Positions 35,875 to 45,008 of a stretch of 48,674 bases of DNA are shown here, one piece after another. Every line of letters starts with the position of its first letter. The stretch's first letter is position 1. The notes beneath the pieces were generated by a model. That model searched no databases. It saw only the letters and a list, made by a program, of their open reading frames with translations, and had not been told where the DNA came from. Origin of the DNA: Xanthomonas populi (GTDB lineage: Bacteria; Pseudomonadota; Gammaproteobacteria; Xanthomonadales; Xanthomonadaceae). The DNA lies in NCBI RefSeq assembly GCF_002940065.1, contig NZ_MDEJ01000013.1, positions 1-48,674 of the forward strand, in the 5' to 3' direction. The position numbers and the translations under genes are program-made.

Positions 35875-37126
35875 GGGTGGTCACCCGCTCCGGTACCGGC
35901 TTTGTCTTATCCAGCCGCGTCCACACCGGCATGGTGATGAAGAAGGCGAAATACAGGAAGGTCAGCACGCGCCCGACATAGGTCTCGTATGCATCGGTGC
36001 CCGGCCCGGAGCCAATCACGCCCAACCATACGAAGCACACCACCAGCACGCCGAGTGCGACCTTGGAGATCCAGCCGCGGTAGCGGATCGAACGCACCTT
36101 GGCGCGGTCCAGCCATGGCACCAGAAACAGGATCGCAATCGCCGAGAACATCACCACCACGCCACCCAGCTTGTTGGGCACCACCCGCAACATCGCGTAG
36201 TACGGCGTGTAGTACCACACCGGTTTGATGTGCTCCGGCGTCACCAGCCGGTTGGCCTCGGTAAAGTTGTCGTGCTCAAGAAACAGACCGCCGAAGGCCG
36301 GTGCAAAGAAGATGATGAATGCCGCAATCAGCAGCAGAAACCCGATACCGACCAGATCCTTGACCGTGTAATACGGGTGGAACGGAATGCCGTCGGCCGG
36401 CTTGTGCGCATCCCAGCGATTGCCCTTGGGGCCTTTCTTGATGTCGACGCCATCGGGATTGTTGGAGCCCACTTCGTGCAGCGCGCCCAGATGCAGCACG
36501 ATCAGCAACAGCAGCACCAGCGGCAAGGCGATCACGTGCAGCGCAAAGAAGCGGTTGAGCGTGGCATCGCCGGGCAGGTAGTCGCCCATGATCCACTCGG
36601 TCAAGCCATTGCCGATCACCGGAATGGCGCCGAACAGCGAAATGATCACCTTCGCGCCCCAGAACGACATCTGCCCCCAGGGCAGCACGTAGCCCATGAA
36701 GGCTTCGGCCATCAGCACCAGATAGATCAGCATGCCGAGAATCCACACCAGCTCGCGCGGCTTCTGGTAACTGCCGTACATCAAGCCGCGGAACATGTGC
36801 AAATACACCACGATGAAGAACAGCGAGGCGCCGGTGCTGTGCATGTAGCGGATCAGCCAGCCCCACTCCACGTCGCGCATGATGTATTCGATCGAGGCGA
36901 ACGCATCGGCGGCGCTGGTCTTGTAATGCATCGTCAGGAAGATGCCGGTGACGATCTGATTGACCAGCACCACCATCGCCAGCGAACCGAAGTAGTACCA
37001 GATGTTGAAGTTCTTGGGCGCGTAGTACTCGCTGATGTGCTTGCGATAGACCGGCATCAAGCCGGGCGCGCGTTCGTTGACCCACTCGAACACCCCGTTC
37101 GCGGTACGGACAAGAATATTGCTCAT
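35867..37126 (-). CDS. petB: Cytochrome b of the bc1 complex
   Basis: The 419-residue membrane protein holds both b-type haems and the quinone sites. Several membrane segments are visible, with the haem-ligand histidines in the second and fourth helices (RYMHSTGASLFFIVVYLHMFRG; FFALHVIALPLVLLLLIVLHLGALH) and the PEW-like loop read here as PEHIKPVWYYTPYYAML. The ATG overlaps the petA stop as ATGA. It is the second gene of petABC. Confidence 0.97.
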   Translation of the reverse strand: MSNILVRTANGVFEWVNERAPGLMPVYRKHISEYYAPKNFNIWYYFGSLAMVVLVNQIVTGIFLTMHYKTSAADAFASIEYIMRDVEWGWLIRYMHSTGASLFFIVVYLHMFRGLMYGSYQKPRELVWILGMLIYLVLMAEAFMGYVLPWGQMSFWGAKVIISLFGAIPVIGNGLTEWIMGDYLPGDATLNRFFALHVIALPLVLLLLIVLHLGALHEVGSNNPDGVDIKKGPKGNRWDAHKPADGIPFHPYYTVKDLVGIGFLLLIAAFIIFFAPAFGGLFLEHDNFTEANRLVTPEHIKPVWYYTPYYAMLRVVPNKLGGVVVMFSAIAILFLVPWLDRAKVRSIRYRGWISKVALGVLVVCFVWLGVIGSGPGTDAYETYVGRVLTFLYFAFFITMPVWTRLDKTKPVPERVTTHD

Positions 37127-37770
37127 CAGGCAGCCCCCGTGCTTTTGGCCGACGTACCGGCGCCATCCGGATCGACGCCGATGACCAGTGTGTTGTCGTC
37201 CACGTAGTGGTGTGGGGGCACCAGCAGGTTGATCGGTGCCGGCACGCCGTCGAAGACGCGGCCGGACATGTCGAAGCGCGATTTATGGCAGGGGCAGAAG
37301 TAACCGCCCTTCCATTGCGGGTCGTAGGGCTCGGGCCGGATCTCGGCGACCATCTCCGGCGAACAGCCCAGATGCGTGCACAGACCGACCAGGACCGAGA
37401 TATCGGACTTGATCGAGCGGTACTCAGGGTTCTTCAGCACGTAGTCCGGCTGCTGGTCCTTGTTATCGGACTTGGGGTCCTTGAGCCGGTCATCCAACGA
37501 CGGCAGTGCGTCGAGCATTGCCTTGGAGCGCTTGACGATCCAGATCGGCTGACCGCGCCACTCAAGAACCAGCCGTTGCCCCTCTTGCAAGGCGCTGATG
37601 TCGGCGGTCACCGGTGCGCCGGCCAATTTGGCGCGCGCACTGGGATTCCACGACTTCACGAACGGAACTGCAACAAATCCTGCTCCTACCGCACCGACCA
37701 CGGCCGTTGTCGCGGTCAAAAACCGACGACGCCCGAGATCGGCAGGTGCGTTAACCCCATCGTTGGCCAT
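37126..37770 (-). CDS. petA: Rieske iron-sulfur subunit of the bc1 complex
   Basis: The 214-residue protein is probably Tat-exported and stays anchored: LGRRRFLTA (about 12-20) is a twin-arginine motif before the single membrane helix. The 2Fe-2S ligands are in CTHLGC (about 131-136) and CPCHKSRFD (about 158-166), and the C-terminal PPHYV-like loop reads VPPHHYVDD. It is the first gene of petABC. Confidence 0.96.
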   Translation of the reverse strand: MANDGVNAPADLGRRRFLTATTAVVGAVGAGFVAVPFVKSWNPSARAKLAGAPVTADISALQEGQRLVLEWRGQPIWIVKRSKAMLDALPSLDDRLKDPKSDNKDQQPDYVLKNPEYRSIKSDISVLVGLCTHLGCSPEMVAEIRPEPYDPQWKGGYFCPCHKSRFDMSGRVFDGVPAPINLLVPPHHYVDDNTLVIGVDPDGAGTSAKSTGAA

Positions 37771-38149
37771 CCGGCTCTCCGATCTTGATTAGGTAGCGTG
37801 AGGCTGCCAACGGCTGGCGGGGGGTCCAGCCGCGATGAATCGACCGCAGTGTAGCGGAACGCTTAATGCACAGACAATGCAATGTACGCAGTCGGAGCTG
37901 CGCTGTGCAAACACTGGATGCATGCCCGCGTTGATTGCGTGGTGTGCTGGCCCTGGAACCGTGCGGGCAACTGTGGCGCAGTGCCTGAAGACAGCGCCGC
38001 TCAAGTCAGAGACATGGTGGGCGTTCGCTGCACGATCCTGATTACGCAAAGGCAGCAGCCACGCAGTGGAAACGACCTGATATCGGCATCGAGCATGCGC
38101 AGTCGAGACACTTGATAGCGCGCAGCAAGTGTGTACAAACGCACGTAGC
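37771..38149. other. Gap upstream of petABC
   Basis: The 379 bases contain no recognised gene. As petABC and the lytic transglycosylase gene are both on the minus strand, this stretch carries the petABC promoter and the transglycosylase 3' side; I found no convincing consensus promoter or terminator in it. Confidence 0.5.
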
Positions 38150-39139
38150 TCAATTGGCTGCCGTCGTCTGCCCGCGATAGCGACCGGCCAGCAGGCCGAC
38201 GCGCTGCACATAGCGCTTGGTCTCGCTGTAAGGCGGCACGCCACCGTAGCGATCCACCGCGCCCTCGCCTGCGTTGTAGCCGGCGGCGGCAAGCGTGAAA
38301 TCGCCGTTGAAGCGTTTCAGCAACCAGGCCAGATACTGCACGCCGCCGCGAATATTTTGCGATACATCATAGGCATCGCTGACGCCGAAACGGCGCGCGG
38401 TACCCGGCATCAATTGCATCAGCCCTTGCGCGCCGGCACGGCTGAGCGCCAGCGGGTTGTAGGCCGACTCGGCATGGATGATCGCGCGCACGATCGATTC
38501 TTCGACCCCGAACTCGCGCGCGGCCGCAGTGATTTCCTGCTGATAGGCATTGGTATTGAGGCGGATCTCACCGAAGTTGACGCCGGGCTTGGCAGCGCAG
38601 GCGTAGCAGGTCTCGATAAAGCTGTAGTGGATGGTGCGCAGGCCTTCGATGCTGGCGACCTGACGCGGGCGCGCACTGGTGTAGTGGCGCACGCCGTCCT
38701 TCATATAAGAATAAACCTGCCCGCTAACGACGCGTCGCGGATTGACCCCTGCGGCGACAGAAGCCTGCACGATGGACGTCTCCGACACCGGCAGCGCGCG
38801 CGGCACCACTGCTGAAGCGACCTCGGCGGCGCGGCGCGGCGGTTGGCTGACAGGCTGGCTGAGGATCGTGGACGGCACGCCGCTGTCGATAGTGGCGATG
38901 CTGCGCACCGGGCTGGCAATCGCGCCTGACGTTGGGCGCACCGAAGACGGCGGTGTGCGGCGGGCAGATCGATCAGGGGTGTAACTGCTGATGACACTGC
39001 AGATCGCGCCACGCTGGCGCTTGCTCAAATAGCTGGTGATGCCGTCATCGCTGACGCACTTGTACAACGTGCCTGCGCTGACCGGCGCCGCCGACAACGC
39101 GACAAACAACAGCCCCAGCAATCGTGACATCCCCTTCAT
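38150..39139 (-). CDS. Lytic transglycosylase (SLT family) with DUF4124-like N-terminus
   Basis: The enzyme cleaves peptidoglycan glycan strands. The 329-residue product has a signal peptide (SRLLGLLFVALSAAPVSAG), a short DUF4124-like segment (LYKCVSDDGITSYLSKRQ, about 24-42), a variable Ser/Pro/Arg-rich linker, and the C-terminal SLT domain with the catalytic Glu in IIHAESAYNPLALSRAGAQG, LMQLMPGTARRFGV and AAAGYNAGEGAVDRYGG. ATG 39139 is chosen with a GGGA upstream; an internal ATG at 39130 also lies before the signal peptide. Such secreted hydrolases in Xanthomonas can aid envelope-spanning machines, but no such partner is nearby. Confidence 0.92.
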   Translation of the reverse strand: MKGMSRLLGLLFVALSAAPVSAGTLYKCVSDDGITSYLSKRQRGAICSVISSYTPDRSARRTPPSSVRPTSGAIASPVRSIATIDSGVPSTILSQPVSQPPRRAAEVASAVVPRALPVSETSIVQASVAAGVNPRRVVSGQVYSYMKDGVRHYTSARPRQVASIEGLRTIHYSFIETCYACAAKPGVNFGEIRLNTNAYQQEITAAAREFGVEESIVRAIIHAESAYNPLALSRAGAQGLMQLMPGTARRFGVSDAYDVSQNIRGGVQYLAWLLKRFNGDFTLAAAGYNAGEGAVDRYGGVPPYSETKRYVQRVGLLAGRYRGQTTAAN

Positions 39140-39224
39140 GTGGCGCAGTGTCCCAGCTTGCCCTGGGCTTGCCAAGTGTCGGCAGGCGTTGCCGGGGCAG
39201 CCGGTGCAGTTGCGCTCGCAACGC

Positions 39225-39741
39225 GTTCCTCGATCCGCAAAAAGGCGAGCAGCTCGCGCCCGAGTACCTGGCAATCAACACGATGGGCAAGATTCCAGCG
39301 ATTCGGCACGGCGACAGCGTGGTCACCGAACAGGGCGCGGATCTGTGAGTACCTGGCCGAGTTGTATCTGGAAGCCGGTCTGTCGCCGGCGCCGGGCGAT
39401 GCGGATCGCGGCGCCTATTTACGCTGGCTGGCCTTCTACGGTGCGGCGTTCAAGCAGGCGATCATCGACCGCGGGCTGAAACGCGACGCCGCGCCCCGCT
39501 CGATCTCACCCTATTCCGACTGCGAGACGGTTCTGCAAGCGATGGATGCGCAACTGGCCAAGAGCGACTATCTCTTGAGCGATCGCTGCAGCGCGGCCGA
39601 TGTACTGAGGAGCGGCGCGCTCGGCTGGATGGTCGATTTCGGACCGGTCGACCCGCCCGCCACCACGCGCGCCTCCATCGCCCGCATATGGCCGACCTGT
39701 CGGCATTCGGCGGCGCCGAGGCGATCAGCGCCAAGGCCTGA
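39225..39741 (+). pseudogene. Glutathione S-transferase remnant
   Basis: Fragments of a GST are readable in three frames: DPQKGEQLAPEYLAINTMGK and IPAIRHGDSVVTEQGA (from about 39232), then after a one-base insertion near 39343 ICEYLAELYLEAGLSPAPG, YLRWLAFYGAAF and DYLLSDRCSAADVLRSGALG, and after a further shift near 39650-39685 MADLSAFGGAEAISAKA with a TGA at 39739-39741. The first 35 or so residues with the thioredoxin-like start are gone; the region upstream is taken by the divergent transglycosylase gene. It is a decayed gene, not a functional enzyme. Confidence 0.85.
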
Positions 39742-39810
39742 GCATTCGGACGCAGCCGGCGCAAGCGGTTAGACTACACGGCTATCTGCTACCCGCCTGG
39801 AATAAGCGCC

Positions 39811-41280
39811 ATGCCCGGGACATCCGTTTCCGATCTGTCCGCAGCCACCTCTGTGGACGCACCCGCCCTGTTGCCGCTGCCCATCGCCCGCCCGGCCGCG
39901 CCTGCCGTGGTGCGCGGCAAGCTGTACATCAAGACGCACGGGTGCCAGATGAACGAGTACGACTCGGCCAAGATGGCCGACGTGCTCGCCGCCTCCGAAG
40001 GGCTGGAGCTGACCGACAACCCCGAAGACGCCGACGTGGTGCTGGTCAACACCTGCTCCATCCGCGAAAAGGCGCAGGAGAAGGTGTTCAGTCAATTAGG
40101 CCGCTGGCGCTTGCTCAAGGAGAGCAGGCGCAAGGCCGGCGGCACGCCGGTGATCATCGGGGTGGGCGGCTGCGTGGCCTCGCAGGAAGGCGAAGCCATC
40201 GTCAAGCGCGCGCCTTATGTGGACCTGGTGTTCGGCCCGCAGACGCTGCATCGCCTTCCCGAGCTGATCCGCGCGCGGCGCCAATCGGGCAAGTCGCAGG
40301 TGGACATCAGCTTCCCGGAAATCGAAAAGTTCGATCGCCTGCCCGAGCCACGTGCCGACAGCCCGTCTGCGTTCGTGTCGATCATGGAAGGCTGTTCCAA
40401 ATACTGCTCGTTCTGCGTGGTGCCCTACACCCGCGGCGAAGAAGTGAGCCGGCCGTTCGAAGACGTGCTGGTGGAAGTGGCGCAGCTCGCTGCGCAAGGC
40501 GTGCGCGAGATCAATCTGCTCGGCCAGAACGTCAACGCCTATCGCGGTGCGTATGGCGCCGATGCGGGCGAAGCCGCGCAATACGCGGATCTGGGCTTGT
40601 TGATTCGCACCATCGCGCAGATCGACGGCATTGGCCGTATCCGTTTCACCACCTCGCATCCGCTGGAATTTTCCGATTCGCTGGTGGATGCGTATCGAGA
40701 TGTGCCGCAGCTTGCCAATTATCTGCATCTGCCGGTGCAGGCCGGCAGCGACCGCATTCTGTCGGCGATGAAGCGTGGCTACACCGCGCTGGAATTCAAA
40801 TCCAAGATCCGCAAGCTGCGTGCGGTGCGCCCGGACATTTCGATCAGCTCGGACTTCATCGTCGGCTTTCCTGGCGAAACCGAAGCGGATTTCGAAAAGA
40901 CGATGAAGTTGATCGAAGACGTGGGCTTCGATCAAAGTTTTTCCTTCATCTACTCGCGTCGGCCTGGAACGCCGGCCTCGGATCTGCAGGACGACACGCC
41001 CGACACCGTCAAACAGGCGCGCCTGGCACGTTTGCAGGCGCAGATCAGCGCGCATGCCGCGAGCATTTCGCAGTCCATGGTGGGCAGCGTGCAGCGGGTG
41101 TTGGTGGAAGGCCCCTCGCGACGCGATCTGAACGAATTGACCGGCAAGAGCGAGAACATGCGCCCGGTAAATTTCCCCGGCAATGCGCGCTTGATCGGGC
41201 AGTTTGTCGATGTGCTGATCACCGAGGCGATGAGCAATTCGCTGCGTGGTCGGATCCAGCTGGATGAAAGCGTACGCTGA
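39811..41280 (+). CDS. miaB: tRNA-2-methylthio-N6-dimethylallyladenosine synthase MiaB
   Basis: MiaB is a radical-SAM enzyme that adds a methylthio group to i6A37 of tRNAs. The 489-residue protein has an N-terminal methylthiotransferase domain with cluster cysteines in [19 protein letters not shown] and GGCVASQEG, the radical SAM motif CSKYCSFC (about 195-202), and the C-terminal TRAM domain ([28 protein letters not shown]). The first 40 residues form an extra Ala/Pro-rich leader. ATG 39811 follows GGAATAA. The order miaB, ybeZ(phoH), ybeY, ybeX(corC) is conserved in gamma-proteobacteria. Confidence 0.97.
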   Translation: MPGTSVSDLSAATSVDAPALLPLPIARPAAPAVVRGKLYIKTHGCQMNEYDSAKMADVLAASEGLELTDNPEDADVVLVNTCSIREKAQEKVFSQLGRWRLLKESRRKAGGTPVIIGVGGCVASQEGEAIVKRAPYVDLVFGPQTLHRLPELIRARRQSGKSQVDISFPEIEKFDRLPEPRADSPSAFVSIMEGCSKYCSFCVVPYTRGEEVSRPFEDVLVEVAQLAAQGVREINLLGQNVNAYRGAYGADAGEAAQYADLGLLIRTIAQIDGIGRIRFTTSHPLEFSDSLVDAYRDVPQLANYLHLPVQAGSDRILSAMKRGYTALEFKSKIRKLRAVRPDISISSDFIVGFPGETEADFEKTMKLIEDVGFDQSFSFIYSRRPGTPASDLQDDTPDTVKQARLARLQAQISAHAASISQSMVGSVQRVLVEGPSRRDLNELTGKSENMRPVNFPGNARLIGQFVDVLITEAMSNSLRGRIQLDESVR

Positions 41281-41820
41281 TGCAGTGCAGGCGCCGGTCT
41301 GATCGGCGCCATGTTGAAGGTATCGCGTGAAGCACGCGCTGCCGACGATCACTCCAATCTTGCGCGCTAGCAACGCTCACACGACTTACCTGAGCGGTTC
41401 TTCGCAATGGCACACGGCGACAACGACAAGCATCGACATTGATCAGTTGCCTCGCTCGCGGCGCGCGCCCGTGGCGAAAAATTCACCACCTGTCTACGAC
41501 ACCTTGCTACGCAAGGCGTCGAACCACTTACCCACAGGATTTACCGAATTCGATCCACATCGGTTGTGGACAAGCGCGTGCGCACTGGTGATTTTTCCAC
41601 CACCACTCTGTCGGACCTTGCGGCAGTAAGCCTTACGCATTTTATCCACAGGTTATGGAGGTGTGACTCCACAGCACTTGTGGAGAACGCGAGCGTGCAG
41701 ACGGACACGCTCAAGGTCACAACGCCGTACCGCCGGGCGTGTTGGTGGGATCACACGCTGCGCGCTACCCTTTTCGCCCCGCCATACCGACGCCGCATGC
41801 GTGCGCTGTCCGATCCGACC
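41281..41820. other. Gap before phoH with a cluster of DnaA-box-like sites
   Basis: No gene is visible in these 540 bases. It contains TTATCCACA at 41642-41650 (exact DnaA-box consensus) and three near matches with one difference: TTACCCACA 41528-41536, TGTGGACAA 41565-41573 (minus strand TTGTCCACA) and TGTGGAGAA 41679-41687 (minus strand TTCTCCACA). The last sits in a palindrome CTCCACA/TGTGGAG. No dnaA, gyrB or AT-rich unwinding region is near, so it is not the replication origin as seen here. Confidence 0.55.
41642..41650 (+). promoter_or_regulatory. DnaA box (exact consensus)
   Basis: TTATCCACA matches the high-affinity DnaA binding consensus. Three one-mismatch sites lie within 120 bases (41528, 41565, 41679), so binding by DnaA in this spot is plausible. 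Role is unknown; it could affect phoH expression. Confidence 0.5.
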
Positions 41821-42810
41821 ATGAACTCACCCGCACATCGCGACTTCACCTTGAAACCCGACGACACCGAGCGCCTGGCCAATCTGGCCGGCCCGTTCGA
41901 CGCGCATCTGCGCCAGATCGAACTCAAGCTCGGCGTGGAGATTGCCAACCGCGGCAACATCTTCCGCATCACCGGCCCGGAGCCGGCGATCACCGCCGCG
42001 CAGACGCTGCTGATTGCGCTGTATGAAGAGGCCGCCTCCACCCTATTCGACAACCACGCGATCCATCTGCGTTTGAACGATGCCAATGTCGAACACGTGG
42101 TCGAGCGTTCCTACGATGCCCAGGACGTGGCGATCAAAGTCAAACGCGGCACCGTGCGCGGACGCGGCGCCAACCAAGCCAAGTATCTGCATGCGATCGC
42201 CACCCACGACATCAACTTCGGCATCGGCCCGGCCGGCACCGGCAAGACCTTCCTGGCAGTCGCATGCGCTGTGGAAGCCTTGAACGAATCGCGCGTGCAA
42301 CGATTGATTCTGGTGCGCCCGGCGGTAGAAGCCGGCGAAAAACTGGGCTTTTTGCCGGGTGACCTCAGCCAGAAGGTGGACCCGTATCTGCGCCCGCTCT
42401 ACGACGCGCTGTACGAAATGCTGGGTGTGGAAAAAGTGGTCAAGCTGCTGGAGCGCAACGTCATCGAGATCGCGCCGCTGGCCTATATGCGCGGCCGCAC
42501 GCTCAACGATGCCTACGTGATCCTGGACGAAGCGCAGAACACCACCATCGAGCAGATGAAGATGTTCCTGACCCGCCTGGGCTTCGGCTCCACCGCAGTG
42601 ATCACCGGCGACCTGACCCAGATCGATCTGCCCAAACAGGTCAAATCCGGCCTGCGCGATGCGGTGGAAGTGCTGCGCGATGTGGAAGGCGCCAGCTTCA
42701 CCTTCTTCGAAGCGCGCGACGTGGTGCGCCACCCGCTGGTGCAGCGCATTGTCACTGCATATGAAAAGCGCGATCAGCAGGACGCTAACGCCACGAAACA
42801 GCCTGAGTGA
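41821..42810 (+). CDS. phoH: PhoH-like ATPase (YbeZ)
   Basis: YbeZ is a P-loop NTPase that works with YbeY in ribosomal RNA processing. The 329-residue product has an N-terminal KH-like region (LGVEIANRGNIFRITGPEPAI) and the PhoH ATPase domain: GPAGTGKTFLA (about 137-147, Walker A), RPAVEAGEKLGFLPGDL, YVILDEAQNTT (Walker B) and VITGDLTQIDLP. The start is uncertain: ATG 41821 (MNSPAHRDFTLKPDDTERLA) is used, while the in-frame ATG at 41797 would add eight residues; neither has a clear ribosome site. It stands between miaB and ybeY as usual. Confidence 0.93.
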   Translation: MNSPAHRDFTLKPDDTERLANLAGPFDAHLRQIELKLGVEIANRGNIFRITGPEPAITAAQTLLIALYEEAASTLFDNHAIHLRLNDANVEHVVERSYDAQDVAIKVKRGTVRGRGANQAKYLHAIATHDINFGIGPAGTGKTFLAVACAVEALNESRVQRLILVRPAVEAGEKLGFLPGDLSQKVDPYLRPLYDALYEMLGVEKVVKLLERNVIEIAPLAYMRGRTLNDAYVILDEAQNTTIEQMKMFLTRLGFGSTAVITGDLTQIDLPKQVKSGLRDAVEVLRDVEGASFTFFEARDVVRHPLVQRIVTAYEKRDQQDANATKQPE

Positions 42811-43030
42811 AGGCACCGCTTGCCGGCCGTGCGCTGGCAGGCGGGCCAGTCGCGGTGACCACCACCGGCGACAGCCCGGCGTCGTTTCAAGGTTGAATGT
42901 CCGGCATTACAATCGCGGCTGCAGACGTGGGCCGATCGACAGTACGAACTACCGCGTTGCCGAAGGGTTTGCGGTGATGCTGCTCAGCATCTGCTCCCAT
43001 TGAATCACCCTTGCCCAGGAAGCTCTCGCC

Positions 43031-43516
43031 ATGACCCGTGGACCTGTCCGTCTCGACGTTACCGTCAGTTACGCATTGCCGCGCGCCGGTTTGCCGTCGG
43101 CGGTGAGTTTTCGTAAGTGGGTGGCTGCCGCGCTGAAGGGACGCATCCGCGAGGCCGATCTGGCGGTGCGCATTGTCGATGAGAAGGAAGGCTGCTCGCT
43201 CAACCACCATTACCGTGGAAAGGATTACGCCACCAATGTGTTGAGTTTCCCGGGCGAATTACCCGAAGGCCTGCCCAAGGGCATCAAGATGCCGCTGCTG
43301 GGCGATCTAGTGATCTGCGCGCCGGTGGTGGCACGCGAGGCCGCCGAACAAGGCAAATCGCTGGCCGCGCATTACGCCCATCTGACCGTGCACGGCACCC
43401 TGCACCTGCTGGGTTGGGATCACGAAGACGACAAGGAAGCCGATGCGATGGAGCAACTCGAACGCGAGATCCTGGCCGACCTCGGTATCGAGGATCCATA
43501 TGCGGGAGAACACTGA
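43031..43516 (+). CDS. ybeY: Endoribonuclease YbeY, 16S rRNA maturation
   Basis: YbeY is a zinc-dependent endoribonuclease needed for 16S rRNA 3' processing and ribosome quality control. The 161-residue product carries the zinc motif [14 protein letters not shown] (about 121-134, HxxxHxxxxxH pattern) and the conserved [17 protein letters not shown] near residue 58. The start ATG 43031 follows GGAAGCTCTCGCC. Its stop overlaps the next ATG by one base (TGATG). Confidence 0.97.
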   Translation: MTRGPVRLDVTVSYALPRAGLPSAVSFRKWVAAALKGRIREADLAVRIVDEKEGCSLNHHYRGKDYATNVLSFPGELPEGLPKGIKMPLLGDLVICAPVVAREAAEQGKSLAAHYAHLTVHGTLHLLGWDHEDDKEADAMEQLEREILADLGIEDPYAGEH

Positions 43517-44034
43517 TGCGCGTGTGGGCTGCGAGCGCGGCGTGGCTGTTGAGTTGCTGCACCGCCTGGGCGCAGGCCGCGCCGGTACGCCCCGACCTGC
43601 CCGCCTTGATCGAATGCCGCCAGCGCATAGGCGACTTCAACGCGTTGGCACCGGTGCTGGCCGACCCGCTCAAGGCGGTCGCGCTGGGCTGGACGCCGCT
43701 GCGGCAGGCAAACCTGTTCATGACCGAATACACGCTCAACACGCCGATCAGCGTGTTCGGCCATCGCACCACCCACATCGCGTTCTCCGGTGCCAGCGTC
43801 ATGGCGCTGTTGGACCTGCCGGACCCGCGCCCGCTGGCCACGCAGTTGAACCTGGAACTGGGCGTGGATAACGCCGACAAGGTCATGTACGGCCGCGAGC
43901 TGGTCAGCGAAGACACCACCAACCCCAAGACCGGCGAGGCGATGATCGAATCGGTGGTGCTCAGCGTCTCCAACGTGAAGTCGCATCCGGGCAAGACCGT
44001 GGTCGGCTGCGGTTACAGCCTGGATCTGCCCTGA
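43516..44034 (+). CDS. Secreted protein of unknown function (172 aa) between ybeY and corC
   Basis: The product starts [21 protein letters not shown], a plausible signal peptide cut after AWAQA, and the rest is a soluble domain with IECRQRIGDFNALAPVLADP, NTPISVFGHRTTHIAFSGAS and a C-terminal VGCGYSLDLP. Two Cys residues remain after cleavage and may form a disulfide. I do not recognise a family. The one-base overlap with ybeY shows it is part of that operon, an insertion relative to the usual ybeY-ybeX order. Confidence 0.8.
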   Translation: MRVWAASAAWLLSCCTAWAQAAPVRPDLPALIECRQRIGDFNALAPVLADPLKAVALGWTPLRQANLFMTEYTLNTPISVFGHRTTHIAFSGASVMALLDLPDPRPLATQLNLELGVDNADKVMYGRELVSEDTTNPKTGEAMIESVVLSVSNVKSHPGKTVVGCGYSLDLP

Positions 44035-44129
44035 CACCGGAAGCACTGCCACACCTCCACAGCGCCCTGCCGGCTTCCTGTTAGACTGGCCGCTATCGCC
44101 TGGTTTGCCGGGTGCCGTCCCCCGTCACG

Positions 44130-45008
44130 ATGTCCGAAGACGACAGTAGCCAATCCCAAGAAACACCCGAAAAACGCCGTAGCTGGCTCGAGCGCCTGAG
44201 CGCTGCCTTCTCCGGCGAACCCCACACCCGCGACGAACTGGTCGCGCTGCTGCGGACAGCCGAGCAGGACGGTCTCATCGCCGCAGACACATTGCGCATG
44301 ATGGAAGGCGCGATCTCCGTGTCCGAGCTCACCGTGGGCGACGTGATGATCTCGCGCTCGCAAATGGTCTCGCTCCCGGTGGAAGCGCGCTTTCTCGATC
44401 TGATGCAGCAGGTGGTCGAATCCGGCCATTCGCGCTTCCCGGTGCACGGCGAGAACAAGGATGAAGTGCTCGGCATCCTGCTGGCCAAGGACTTGTTGCG
44501 CGGCGTGGTGTCCGACAACGGCCCCGGCAACGTGCGCGAGTTGCTGCGCCCGGCGGTGCTGATTCCCGAGTCGAAGAAGCTCAACGTCCTGCTCAAGGAA
44601 TTTCGTCTGTCGCGCAACCACATGGCGATCGTGGTGGACGAGTACGGCGGCGTCGCCGGGCTGGTGACCATCGAAGACGTGCTGGAGCAGATCGTGGGCC
44701 AGATCGACGACGAGCACGACGATGCCGAAGAAGAGAATTCGCTGATCGCGATCCAGGCCGACGGCCGTTATGTGGTCGATGCGCTGACGCCGATCGAAGA
44801 CTTCAACGAACGCTTTGGCGCCGAGTTCCCCGACGACGAATACGACACCGTCGGTGGCCTGGTCACCGATGCGATCGGCCATCTGCCGGAAACCGGCGAA
44901 GAGCTGACCCTGGGGCGTTTCGCGTTCCGTGTGGCCAAGGCCGATGCGCGGCGCGTGCATGCCTTCCACGTCACCATGTTGCCGCCCGACCCGCAGGACC
45001 ACGCTTGA
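44130..45008 (+). CDS. corC: CorC/YbeX family CBS-domain protein
   Basis: CorC-type proteins are linked to magnesium and cobalt efflux, and YbeX also to ribosome metabolism. The 292-residue product lacks the DUF21 membrane part and has the two CBS domains (about 65-185; VGDVMISRSQMVSL, FPVHGENKDEVLGILLAKDLLRG, VLLKEFRLSRNHMAIVVDEYGGVAGLVTIEDVLEQIVG) followed by the CorC_HlyC domain (about 200-285). ATG 44130 (MSEDDSSQSQ) is used; a GTG at 44112 is an alternative. It ends overlapping the DUF4105 gene. Confidence 0.94.
   Translation: MSEDDSSQSQETPEKRRSWLERLSAAFSGEPHTRDELVALLRTAEQDGLIAADTLRMMEGAISVSELTVGDVMISRSQMVSLPVEARFLDLMQQVVESGHSRFPVHGENKDEVLGILLAKDLLRGVVSDNGPGNVRELLRPAVLIPESKKLNVLLKEFRLSRNHMAIVVDEYGGVAGLVTIEDVLEQIVGQIDDEHDDAEEENSLIAIQADGRYVVDALTPIEDFNERFGAEFPDDEYDTVGGLVTDAIGHLPETGEELTLGRFAFRVAKADARRVHAFHVTMLPPDPQDHA

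Noticed and set aside
35777-37207. A 476-codon plus-strand frame
   Set aside because: It is antisense to petB and rich in His/Gln as expected from the complement of cytochrome b.
41528-41687. Chromosomal replication origin
   Set aside because: DnaA-box-like sites exist, but there is no dnaA, gyrB or AT-rich unwinding element next to them.
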